This document shows, one piece after another, positions 1 through 11,729 of a DNA stretch of 64,000 nucleotides (within the stretch, counting starts at the first letter, position 1; each line of letters begins with the position of its first letter). The stretch is from Zygnema circumcarinatum. Taxonomy: Eukaryota; Streptophyta; Zygnematophyceae; Zygnematales; Zygnemataceae. The notes below the pieces were generated by a model. The model made no database searches, was not told the DNA's origin, and saw only the letters and a program-made list of their open reading frames with translations. The stretch covers positions 2,417,297 through 2,481,296 of the forward strand of contig CM074809.1 of assembly GCA_037447605.1 (NCBI GenBank), written 5' to 3'. Position numbers and translations under genes: made by a program.

Positions 1-1334
1 CCCCCCCCCCCCCCCGCAATATTTTCACCATGGTTTCGGCAAATATTTGGGCGAAAATCTTGGAATTTGCAAATATAAGGTCCGTGTTACCAATAGACGG
101 CCGGTATTCTGTTAGAGTTCATGTATGTTCGTACGTATCGTATCGTATCATGTCGTACCGTGCATTTAGATACACGAGTTCCTATTGGTGCGTACTTATA
201 CCGTACGATTTAGAGATTCTATTCGTATTTACCGTACAGCGTAATAGCGTGACCCATGTTTCGATTAACAGATTTTGTATTGAAAAATAGGTCAGGTTAG
301 GTTAACACCCCTAATACATTAACATAGACTTACCGTACAATAAGGTGGTTTCGGCAAAATCGGGGCGAATTTCTTGGGGACGCACTGTACAGGGTGGAAA
401 ATATTACGGGGGGCTACTGTACGCTCAGTACAATAGTACGGTAGGGTTAAGGGCAATGCCGCGGAGGTTTGTCCTAACGATTGGCACATTTTGGGGCCCA
501 GATTTTCATTTGCAAGGGGCCGGCCAGTTTTGACAGAAGGGGCGACTCGACCGTCCTTCAATTTTGAAGCACGCGTGAGGCAAGTATGGCCTTCGTCGCC
601 AAGCGCAACACACAAGAGGGTGTGGCGCTGATCACACGATGGCGATGATGCCATCAAAATGTACATGGACAAAATCAGCATCATGGGGAACCATGAGGAA
701 CTGGCCGCAAAGGAACTAAGGACAAAAGAGAAAAGCTAAGAGCTATGAGCTAACACACAGCTCCGACTCTTTTTTGACGCAGTTGAGTTGAGGTCAGGGT
801 CAGGGTTGAGTCAGCCCAACCTTTAAAAGGCCAACTTTCATTGCACAAAAAATGGCGCTCTGGGCAATGTTTAAACTGACTCATATTCAAAACTGTGAAT
901 AGCGCTATGAGAGGATTCAAACCTATACACATAAATGGACATTGAACCAAGGCTGAAGGCAAGGGGTGGAAGCATCGACTCGAACTAGGGACGGCGGAAA
1001 TTGGGAGGTGGTTATGGGATAGAGTAGGGATGTATATGAGAGGGGCGGCGGGAATGGGAAGTGATGAAAGTTCGCTTGAGCCATGGCCGAAGGCCTGTGT
1101 TGAGGCGAGCTCACTTGTGCCAATATTCGGTCCATAGTTCAGTCTTTAAATTGCCTTTTTTACTGCGCTTTTGACTCTGCCTTTTTTGCTCTGCATCAAC
1201 ACGTTTTACAGTAGTGTCAACAAACCAGCTCAAGTACAATTCACTTCATACAAATAGACCGCAGCACCACAGCCACCTCCCTCCCTCTCCCACTCTCCTC
1301 TCTCTCTCTCTCTCCCTCTCTCTCTCTACTTCGC
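1..1334. other. Gene-free left end with a GTAC-rich block and a CT microsatellite
   Basis: No reading frame here resembles a known protein. It opens with 15 C residues. Between 131 and 439 the tetramer GTAC occurs ten times (131, 155, 192, 203, 233, 334, 387, 419, 428, 436). A degenerate direct repeat of about 30 bp, beginning TTTCGGCAAA, sits near 34 and 348. A CT microsatellite lies at about 1285-1328, just beyond the 3' end of the reductase gene. Confidence 0.6.
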
Positions 1335-3367
1335 TTACCGGTTTTGGCGGTGCCAGGCGTGCACAGTGCTGAACCACCCCCCCAACACCACAAAGGCCAC
1401 AATGCGGAGGAGGCCCATCAGCAGCACTTCAGCGGCAGCCATGGCTGGCGACGACTGGGGACTCATGCCAGCTGTCACGATTGCCAGCGCCCACCCTTCT
1501 ATGTTGCATGTCACAAAGAAACGGCCGCCTTTGATTCCCGCCATGGCAGCGGCTGCAACTTCGGGGGCCGTCATCAAAGAGGTCGACCCGGACAAGAGCT
1601 TAGTGATCTCAGGCTTTGTCTTGTTCTCTGCGCCGGAAACGCAGAGAAAGAAGCGTCATCAAGCGTACAGAACAAAGTGGGCAGGACGAAACAACAAAGC
1701 GGGAAGCTGAGTGAAAATTGATGGGACAGAACCTTCGTGAAAGCCCGGCGTCTCAGTGTCAGGGGGGAACACAAGCGACATGTGGATGTTGTATGGAGCC
1801 AGCTCTTGTTCAAGCACTTCTGCAAGGCCTCGTAAAGCGAATTTGGAAGCACTATAGTTGGAATAACCATAAACTCCAACCTGCGGCAGGACAGAAGCCT
1901 AAGCAAACGTCTATCAGCAACTCACTCTCACAGAGTAAGGCCTCCACAGGGAAAGGAACAGACTCAAATACGAGACATATCGTCTATGCAAACATCATCA
2001 ATAACCTGTCTGAATGGCAAACCGACACAAGAGCTGTCTACAGGGCACAGACCTTGATGACCATTCCAGAATAGTTTCTTGGGGCAGCTGGCAACTCCAA
2101 AATGCTTACTAGAGCATACTACAAGAAAACAGTTGTTTCGGTTACGATCACCAACCCTTTTGCAAGCTCCTGTTTCAATGTTCTGCCATGGCGATTAGCA
2201 TTCCCTTCAAAGGAAACGTTCTCACCTGGCCTGCCTGCGAAGATATAAGCGCAATCCGACCTGGGCCCATTGCCGACTTCATGCTGGGAAGAGCCGCTCT
2301 GATGGCATTCACACTACCCCAATAGTTCGTTTGCATTACCTGAACCTTCCACGAAAATTTAACTCAGTCCCGATCTCCAAAAACCACCCTGCCCTGGAAT
2401 ATGTCCAATGCGAGCTCCTGCCCCAAAACAATGCAAGTCCAGAGGCGCTGCACTCGCCTGTTCCAGCACGTGCTGTGGGGTCTCATCGAACCGCATCGGC
2501 ACGGACACTCCCTGGCTGCAAATGAGCACCTCAACTGGACCCAACCGGCTTGTGGCCAAGTCCATGGCTTCTTTTGTGGCTGCCGGATCGCTGACATCTG
2601 CTGCATGGATGAACACTTCCGTGGCAGATGATCCAGCACGTTCCAACTGAGGAAATCGAAATCAACCTCTTTGGTTCCAGTCAATTCCGAGTTTCAGGCA
2701 ACATCCAGACACTTCCTCTATCCCTGGCACGTTTCAAAACAACACTTTCCTTCTGAGATGAACAACTGTATTTAACTGATGAAGGTGCAGCAATTAACTA
2801 AATGCGTACTAAGTGCGATTTTCCTTTCAATCATAGTCGAAGGAACGACTAATGATTAATTGTGGAACAGAGTGAAAACATATTCACAAAGTCCACTTTA
2901 TTGCTCGGGTTGACCATCTTTGAAGCTCGCCAAGGACGTCTTCCATCCAAACCTTATCCGGTCAACTGACGATCGCAAAAATAGCAGTTTTCCATGAATG
3001 CCATTGCCAAGAATAAGAATTTTTATACGCTCACCATTGCTTTTGCGGCACTTAGTCGACTCATACTGCGCGAAATAATGCTCACTTTCGCCTTCTCTGC
3101 CACCGCAAGCTCGGCAAGCGAAAGGCCGATGCCACTGGATCCTCCGACGATTACCACATGTCGGCCCTGTAGCCACGGCTGCCAGAGATCAGGATGCACG
3201 TTCTAACCCTGACTGTAAATGGGCCAGATTGAAAAGTTTCGGTCGAGAAATAAACCGACCTTAAGGGAGATGGGCCGGGGCATGACAAACCACGTTACAA
3301 TCTGCAGAGCTACAAAACCTGCAAGTCCTACTCCCACAAGCCAACCAATGAAAGAGAGAAAATTCAT
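1335..3367 (-). CDS. TSC10: 3-ketodihydrosphingosine reductase (KDSR/TSC10), SDR family
   Basis: Six exons, complement of 1335-1627, 1733-1880, 2226-2339, 2458-2646, 3035-3202 and 3260-3367, give 339 aa, close to plant TSC10 (about 327 aa). The family reduces 3-ketodihydrosphingosine to dihydrosphingosine with NADPH on the ER membrane, the second step of sphingolipid synthesis. Residues 1-25 form an N-terminal membrane segment. The nucleotide-binding loop VGGSSGIG is at 55-62, where V replaces the usual T. The SISS-type serine lies in ISSQAGQ (187-193), and the catalytic pair is Y202-x3-K206 in YSASK. The motifs PPDTETPGF and TGMSPQ and a C-terminal hydrophobic helix are typical of KDSR rather than other SDRs. 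The intron after residue 155 has a GC donor (CAG/GCGAGT), needed to keep the family alignment unbroken. The start is the first ATG before the membrane segment. Confidence 0.95.
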
Positions 3368-4664
3368 GTCCGGCGTTCTGAGAGCTCTCGTCGCATCCCC
3401 TGGAAGGTAATGGAGGGCGAAAGAGGCAGAAAGGAGAGGCGAAAACGTTGTTATCGTGCGGATAGCTCTCTAGCTAGAGATAGCTCTCTCTATAACCGTC
3501 GCCCTCTGCGAGACTCCTGACGATGGCTGTGCCAGCTCACTGCCCTCTGCCCTCTGCCCTCTGCCCACGTTTAAAAAAGTGCAGCCATTTGAGGTGGCCC
3601 TCCTTTGGCATGGCATGGACCAAAGTGGTGGGCAGGCCGGCCCTTTGGCCGGCGGTTGCGTTACAGTACTTTGGATCCTGTTGGAAGGTGAACATTCATC
3701 GGCCGCGCGGGACATCACGCCACTGGCAGTACGCCGTGCCCTGGACACTGTATTGATTTTTTGGAAATATTGTGGCAGTGGGATATCATCTTCCTTTCTC
3801 TTTTTCACTGGGATGGGAGGGAATGCTGGGAATGTTTGTGCCTGTCAGGACCTCTTACCGTGGAGGCGAGCACTGTAGTTGATGTTGGACGTTGACCTAC
3901 GTTGACCGTAGGGGGATGTCTTCGTGGGGCAGGCTGGCAGGTCATCGTGATGTGACACATAAAGAAGGGACAGCGGCATAAACGTTTACATGGGATGGAG
4001 CACAAACCTGAACTTGCTCAGTTTCAAAGGACACCTAAACACCAACACACCAGAACTTCCATCGACAAAGAAAGAAGCCATAGGACAGAGCGGTAGCATG
4101 TCTATTTATGCAATCGATTGAATGACAGCGTTTATTAGGATGGAATCTACAGCAAGCAATGAATTTGTTAAAAACCAACTTAGAGATCTGAAAATGCTAA
4201 GTAAACAAGTTTGTCCAATTGACCAAGGTTCAAATTTATTCAGTTAGCGATAGACTAACAAATTGTTGAATGAAATTCCTCCACACTACTGCAATCGGGC
4301 CCACCTCCGCCTGCCATGGAGTCTCCAAAAAAGTAAGGAAGGGTGCGTGCCTAAGGTTATAATGAACAATTCAGTGAGACCCTGGAATAGCATCTTCTCT
4401 TTGCCCGAAGGGACACGAACAAATCTACAATGGGGGCAAAAGCAAAATTAAAAAAATTATAAACTGGTTGACAGGCTCTAGGAACGACCCCAACTAAACA
4501 TAACCAGTCCATGTAGCTCCGCTGAGTCACCACCGCACTACTTCCAGGAGCCTGCAACGATACCGTCAGCCACTTCACCACCATTCACACTCGGTGAGAC
4601 AGATTCTGTCATTGCACGGAATTTCTTGGCACGACCAACATCCCCAGCTGAACTGTATCTCCAC
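3368..4664. other. Intergenic, no supported gene
   Basis: This contains the promoter side of the reductase gene and the 3' side of the augmin gene. A short CTGCCCT-type tandem repeat lies at about 3538-3565. Open frames are short, lack family similarity and lack splice context. Confidence 0.5.
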
Positions 4665-7600
4665 TCAAAGGTATGGTCCCCAGGTGTCAACGGGCGCAGG
4701 ATCTGACACATCATGCATTCACGAGGCAAATGTTAACTATTGCCGCGCAATCTGGTGAAATATTCTAAAAGCCTAAAAGCTTGCAAACATCCAAACCACC
4801 CCCTGAAGCCCGAAACCTGCCTCCTTTCTAAAGATGTAACACAACACTCCAGGATGACTCTTGACCACTTGCAGCTTAGGACAGAATAGCACCCACGGAC
4901 TAGTGCTTTCAATAAGTCTACAGCTGGCAATTCGGCAGACACACAAAGACCATCCCACTTTGCACTTGTTAAGCCGAAACTCAAGCAAGGAAAGCTGCCA
5001 ACAATCCCGAAAAACAACCGCACTCAGTAAGTGCCCCCCCCTACTAGAATGGAAAGGAGTCGATGCACACCTAACAAATTGAAGTCATCTGCGGCGTTGA
5101 GATCCATCGCCAAAATTGATAGCCTTTTTGGAAATTCTGCACCAGCACGACGTGCCTTGGACTCGTCCACTGAAGCAGCAGAGTTGACAACATCTTTCAC
5201 ATGAGCGCTTTGGTCAGACTTTTTTGCACCTTGTTTGGCTTCCCTGCGAATAGACTCTCTTAAAGCCTTCGCAGATACAGAAAAGTCATCAGGATCTGCA
5301 ACAAAGGCCACGAGCACCGGAAAGAGATTTGTAATGGGAAATCAATTTCATACTGAACAATTATGTTGCATGGCTCGTCCAATCCTTCGTACGCATGGAA
5401 GACAAGCCAAAACCTCACAATAGCCTTGTTTTCGAGGAGCAACCCAAGATATTCATGATGGAACCGGACGACCGAATGTTTGCAACCTGAACCACCTTTT
5501 TCACTCAAATCTGTACTAATGTGTCGGAAGAAGCAAAGTAAGGACCATGACATCTTTCAAGGATCTATTTTTAGGATGTCACTTTCGTCCGTAACTTTAC
5601 AAAGGTCCTCACCGAATAAATGGTGCTATTATCCGTGCATTGAAAAGGCTTTCGGCATGTTTAGCCGTAGGGACCCAACCTTGCATGCATGATGCTTTCG
5701 AAATGATGCAGAGGTTGACAAAACAGAAGTAATTTCCCTTTTTAGCCTTTATTCCAACAGTTAAATCCTTCAGTTTTCCATCTCGTGCCGTGCTTAACTT
5801 TACTGTACAGCCAACACATACCTTCTTCAAATGTGATTAGCGGCCAGTATGATTCCTCGTCCTCCGCAGTGTGCGTCACAGAGCCTTGCGGATGAGCACC
5901 ATAAACAACATATGGCTTTCCTCCGACAATACGACTCTTATATGTTGTACCACTCAAATACCCAAACACGGCATCGGAGTTGAGCGGTGTCTTAGCTGGT
6001 GTTGAAAGGACCGGAGAATTCTCTACCTCCTGGGGCCCATGACTTGAAGCATTGACTTCTGCTTCTTGACCAAGTTTCGAAGTCGCGTCCTCTTTGCGCA
6101 TCTGTACCATGTTGAACAACTCGCAGTTAAAAACAGAAAAAGTCGATGATACTTAAGTCCACGCTTCACGAGTTCCCTGGGCTGAAACAAGTTATTGCCC
6201 TCAATTTTCAAAGCCTGTCTTTCAATCAGAGAAAGACTGCAAGGACAATGGGCAAGGAATCAAGAAACAAGAAAGAAGAATGAAAAGGTATTCAATGGGC
6301 AACAAGGCCATTCTCTGTGTGATCTGATCCGGTCAATTGGGCCCTGCTCACTGACTGCACAATGAGAACATGAACTTCAATCCCCTCACAACGGCCAAAC
6401 GCGTTTTTCAGTTCGCCCAGGTATTGTAAACAACATTCAGATGCTCACGGGAAGCAGTTGGTCGGATAAGCACATACCATATCATCTGTCTGCAGAGTCA
6501 ATGACTTGATACGTCCGTCCACTTGCAGCAGTTCAACTCCTAATTGCCTTCGAAGCTCCTGCACGCCACAAACGAAGCAACGTAAGTCCACAGAAAGGAG
6601 CTAACATTCAAGTCAGCGACAAAGAATACTAGTTCTTCAAAACACAGGAGAAGCCAAAAATAATGACCAGATTGACGTTTAAAAACACATGCCTTTTTCG
6701 AGAATGTGGTCCAGGACACAAAAAAGTCACTCCTGCATGATTGTGCACGATAGAGAAAGTTGCATATAGTGACATTCTCGCCCGACTTTCATATTGAAAG
6801 CCTCATTGAGGGAAAGGAAAGCAAAGAATTCAGGAGAAGCAATAGCTGCCTGATGTCGACAACAATCTGCCTCTCAAGGGGACCTATTCACTCCATCATC
6901 AGCCCCACCAGCAATCCAAAAATGCACCTTCTGTAGTTTTATGCTCATTGTTAAAGACAACAGTCAGCCGACCCACATTTTTACAAAAATGGCTACAAAG
7001 AAAACATTCACCCAACCATCTGGCAATTGGGTGCAATCAACCTCTTCAACTAAACGACGAATTCTCACGTCGAGCCAAACACATGCAGCCTGTAAAGAAT
7101 CCCACAACTTTTGGTAAATCACAGCATTCACCTGTGTCTCTGTGAGGTGCTGCTGATGCTGAAGGTATACAGTTTGCAGATTCTGTGCATGGCTGTGTAT
7201 CTTCTCACGACCACCACTCATTTTAAGGAGGTAATTTTCCAGATTGCCATGCACGTTTGCCTGTAGGAAACAAGTAGAAAAAAAACCTTTAGCTTGTCCC
7301 TTCATTACGGAAGTAGATTGAACAAGAAACTATCATCTCCAAATTCTTTCATTGGTCTTACTGTGGTTCACAAAACACAAGCTGAAAAAACAGCTCTCAC
7401 TACTTCAGCCTTCAAGCATACTATGCATAGCCTTACCGGTTGGCTTGTGATGGGTCTGACCGCATGTTCTGATGCGTCAATGAGACCTTTCAATGTATCC
7501 ACGAGGTCGACCTCAGAAGCATTCCACTCATCTTTAGGATTGACCGGCCTCGACGGGCTATCAAGTGACGACCGCAAGTTGTGGACCATGCGCCCCCAAC

Positions 7601-10600
7601 TTAACACTCCGTCTCCTTCAGTTTGCTTCTCGCTTGTGTGTGCCTTTGCTGGACTAGAAAAAGCAACTCTATGGAAAATGCCCCTCCCAACACTGCCATC
7701 GCTTGAACTCAACTTCTTCACAGCTTTTTCCAGCGCAGGTTTCGCGGTCGCTTCACCAACAGAATCCGAAGCATCAGGCTTTCTAAACACGCGCACACCG
7801 TCACCGCGTATCGCAAATCTGCACGCTTCCATGAAACCCGCTTGAATAAAGTAGGAACACCAAATCACAGTATACGGTAGTACTGTTATCATTGAGAAAT
7901 TGAATGATTAACTACTTTGGGTTGTTCAATACCGGAAACTAGTCACAGCCAGAATCTCATCTTCAAATTGAACTCAATTAAGTGCTGAGCCTATTAGTTC
8001 CCATTTTCTCGTTCAATTTCCACAGTAATCACGCTTTAAAAAACAAGCACTGAAGCTCCTTACGAAGGCATTAGCCCGCCACAAACCCAAGTCAGGAGAA
8101 ATCCCTAACCACAGAATTGACAGCGCTAGGAAAGCACCAACACTGATGAGGTCCTACAGAGATATCTCATATCTTTACCATCAGTTGGACACATCCAAGC
8201 AGTACTTTCCAAATGACACAATCCACATTCCAAACCGATACTTAATACTAAGAACAGCACCTTCAACTGCTCCAGAAACGGAAGGGCTCAGGGCTCATGT
8301 CGAGCATTCGATTGTTTCGTTTACCTGTGATTGTTTTCCCGAATGACGTCAGAAGCAGCGCCTGATGATAGGGCTATGCACAAATCTGCATGTTGAACAG
8401 AAACAAGCAATACCTCCTCTTCTCATTGCTTATCACTTGCATCAGGCATATTCTTAAGATATCATAGAGCTTTTTACTTCTAGAAAGCAGTAACCAAAGG
8501 GGTTGCCACTGGGTTGTGAACCTGTAAATTGCTTGTTCATCTCCAGGTGCTGTAGCATCTCTTGTAACGAACTGGATGACGGAGCTGCTCTTGAGGACAT
8601 GAGAATTTCAAGCCGCTTCAAAGAGTCCTGTAGAGGCATACCATACTTCCGTGTTAGAACATCCCTTGATCACTGTTACAACCAGAAGTTTAAAACAGAA
8701 ACTACGGTCTCCACAATCAGCCTTTTCTGGTCAACAAAGTGAACTTTTCACCCCACGAGTACATTTCTCCCAAATGTCACAAAAAAACTCCAGCGGTTAT
8801 AAATAAAACAATATTTATAACGAGACACGAACAAATGTCAAACAACTAACAAAATCATAGTGGGTGACGACTCACACATTAAATCACCTTGTACCCACAG
8901 GTAAAAGGCAAAACCAGGCAAAATTTCGGAGGACACACCTCCTTTTCAGTCAGCCTATGGAATTGCTCGGTAATGTCTTTTGATAGATTCCGGGCTTGGG
9001 TCTGCTTCATAACGGCCTCAACATTTGCCTCCAAGTACCGTTGTGCAAAGAGTCCCTGGCCACTTGTCCCACCAAAAGGTTCCTGGCCTGAAAAATTGTC
9101 CAATTTCTGAAATGTGCAGAGAAATATTCACTAAATGTATGGAAATGGGCCAATGAAACAAACAGGCCAAGAGCCTAGAATTTTTTTCGAGCTTCCTTGA
9201 CAAAAGCGATGAAGTATAAATTTTATATCTCAATCAACTTCCTTCAAGATCAGTTCCAATCTTAAATTTTATATCTCAATCAACTTCCTTCAAGATCAGT
9301 TCCAATCTGCCAAAAACCCCAAACCACAGACTGAGTAAGCGTCTGACAACGTACAAGCTTTTTCACCGCAAAGCTGCCATCTTGTTGAAAATCCTTTACA
9401 GCTCCATCGATGTCTTCTGTGAAAATTGAGGCAGATGGCAGAGCATTAACTGCAAGTTGCAGTGCGTATCTAGCCAAGTGCTGCAGTAACTTCACAAACC
9501 TGGCCACAACCCATCAGGTTGAACCGTAAGCAGGATTATTAACAAAAGACGGGCTAACTTCGTGGTCATGTTTGCCCCCATCTCTTCAAAGAGGCGGCTA
9601 ACGATAAAAAAAAAAAGAGACACCCAATGCAGAAGCAGCCGTCAAGCGAGAAAATACGTCTTTTGTTTCTATTCTTCTGGCATACAGCCTCAGTTGCTAC
9701 TAGTAAAGGCCCTCAGCAACTACCAGTCAGATTTTCACAAGAACTAGCACAGCAGGGAGTACGATATTATCGTTACACCCTGGAAAAAATGGTTTTCTCA
9801 GATAAGCAAATCGAAAGTTCAGGAGAGTGCGAATTCCAGAAACTAATCAATAGACTTTTCGGTGTGCAGAGTGTACCAATCTCGAAAGAAAAGCCGCTAC
9901 AATAATGATGATTCGTTCATAGCTACCTTTCTCCTTGACAATTGGCAAGTGTAGATCGTGAAGAATTGCTCTTTGGTATAGCGTTAATATTCTCAAGCTC
10001 ATAAACAAATCCATGAACAATCTGCGAGGAGCACAAGCAGCAAACCACTTCCGTACGTCAACAACTCGGGCCAAAAATCAACAACTGGTCACTCCTAAAA
10101 AGCTTGACGATGCCAAACATATCACGCTCATGGAAGATAAAATAGTTCAATATATCAGGACTTGCTGGGAGAACCAAAAACGAATCCAATCATGGAAGAG
10201 AGTGAAAACTGCACATACATGGAAATCAAGAAAAAAAAAGTGACGGTTGAGAGTGCTCAACCATAAGTAGGAAACGAGAGGTCTCGAGAAGATTACGAGG
10301 AAAGACCATACATTTGCCTTATTCAACTTCTTATGTCTCTTATTTATCGCAACATCAACACAAGAACTCCTCAAATAGCATACCTTCCTGAAAGCAGATG
10401 CCTCAGCTTTTCGATGGTGCGGCCATACTCCTCGAAAGTCCTGCATTACAAAAGCAGAATTTTAGCTGGCGAAAAAATTGGAAAGGATGTTTCATATCGA
10501 ACAAAGCCCGGTGGTCAAAAAACCATGCGAAAATTGTCACATTGCATCATCACTCCGTTTGCATAAGAACAAATTATTGAAAGCCCGCTGACAAGAGGCA

Positions 10601-10913
10601 ATTGAAGTATGTTACATGTTTGAGGCTGTCTTCCAGAACAGCACTAAATAGCTCAGCATACATAAGCCAAAATGCAAGGCTTCGCGACTCTGCTTGCACG
10701 ACAAGGTCCATAGTTCACCTCTTCGTATGATTTTGGCCTCAGGCGTGAAAAGAGGAAATGAAAAATTTTATCCCCTGCACTGGGGTTGCTGTTTGTAAAC
10801 AGCCCCGCCGTCAAACGCAAGCCGCTTCTTCTCTCGTCGAAACCAAGCAAGCGAAGGCTGTTAAACAAGGCGACTTCGCGGTTCAGAAACATGGAGGGAT
10901 ACCGTGTCTCCAT
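4665..10913 (-). CDS. AUG6: Augmin complex subunit 6 (AUG6/HAUS6)
   Basis: Fourteen exons on the minus strand: 10719-10913, 10384-10440, 9927-10021, 9355-9499, 8939-9106, 8522-8627, 8325-8361, 7437-7818, 7132-7260, 7042-7089, 6478-6558, 5822-6101, 5071-5295 and 4665-4702, giving 661 aa (Arabidopsis AUG6 is about 740). Augmin is an eight-subunit complex that recruits gamma-tubulin to existing microtubules for branching nucleation in spindle, phragmoplast and cortical arrays. The N-terminal HAUS6 domain is clear: NSLRLLGFDERR, GLFTNSNPSAGDKI, then WP and YELENINAIPKSNS. Later come an IRENNHRFAIRG block matching plant AUG6, a QHQQHLTETQ coiled-coil segment, and a conserved LLDPAPVDT end. Exon 10 (7042-7089) and the exon 6 donor are the weakest calls; phases close throughout. 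The 37-base exon 7 is supported by alignment. The start is the first ATG of exon 1. Confidence 0.9.
9217..9308. repeat. Perfect 46-bp tandem duplication in an AUG6 intron
   Basis: Copy one is 9217-9262 and copy two 9263-9308, identical base for base, beginning TAAATTTTATATCTC. It lies in the intron between AUG6 exons 4 and 5, so it does not change the protein. Confidence 0.95.
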
Positions 10914-11729
10914 TTTCGGTCCACCTTTCAATACAGCGCATCTGCTCGGAACTGCTGCGCGTTTCAGTGTTGGCCTGCAAGAAGCTCAAGGGAAGAAGGC
11001 CCTTTCCAGCTAAAGATCCGAGACATCACGGAATGCGACCCCTTCTTCGTCGTCTTCTTCTTCCTGCTAATGCATAGCCCACCGGCAACGTTTTCCTAGC
11101 ACACCTCACTCTTCCTTACCTCGAACAGCATTTTAACTTTCCTGGTTTTCCCTTCACTATATTTCTGAAACGTCACCCATCACATTCTTAATCTTCCCAG
11201 CTGCCGTTTGCAGAGGTATCCCTTTGCCCCGCTACTGCTGCAAGTCCAGCTCAGCTCTCAGCCTGCCTGCCTGCTCTTGCAGCCATGAAGCAGACTCGCG
11301 CGTGGACGAGCAGGGCCGGCGGGGGGGCCTCGAATGGTAATAAAAACAGTGTCCTACAAAATGACAGGCCGGGCTCCAGAAAAATAAATTTCCATGCGTG
11401 CTTCAGTTCCGGCGACCCGTCACAGGACTGGAAACATACCTTCGCTGCAGAACGAGCAAAACAGCCGTTAGAATGTCAACTAATTTCGACTGAGCGACCT
11501 GCCATGGAACGGACTGCGACGCGCGGTCTGTATGGGTCGGCGTCTTGTTGGATTGCGAACTGGAGGGAGATTTGCCAATGCCGATTCGTCCACGTGTACA
11601 CGATGTCTACTTTGCGCACTTCCATTCGTCCACGTGTACACTATACCTACATGGCGTTCCGCCATTCGTCGGCGCTCCAAGGAGTCCTGGCGAGGGAGGC
11701 AGGGCGGCGGGAAGGCAGTGAAGGCCGCC
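10914..11729. promoter_or_regulatory. Divergent promoter region between AUG6 and NIPSNAP
   Basis: The two start codons point away from each other across 816 bp. Near the NIPSNAP side an 18-base direct repeat, ATTCGTCCACGTGTACAC, occurs at 11584-11601 and 11624-11641. Each copy carries a CACGTG G-box, the core bound by plant bZIP and bHLH factors. Whether transcripts of both genes start here is inference. Confidence 0.6.
11584..11641 (+). promoter_or_regulatory. Paired G-box direct repeat upstream of NIPSNAP
   Basis: Two identical 18-base units, 11584-11601 and 11624-11641, each centred on CACGTG, lie 90-146 bases before the chosen start codon. The perfect repeat suggests a real regulatory pair, or a recent local duplication. 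Confidence 0.6.

Noticed and set aside
4538-4660. Alternative AUG6 C-terminus continuing to a stop at 4538
   Set aside because: It needs a weak donor (GGT/GTGCAT). The standard donor TTAG/GTGTGC gives a short end that resembles the conserved AUG6 C-terminus.
8064-8104. A 41-base candidate exon in AUG6 (reading ISPDLGLWRANAF)
   Set aside because: It looked plausible but left exon 8 out of phase. The 37-base exon at 8325-8361 restores phase and matches the family block, so this one was dropped.
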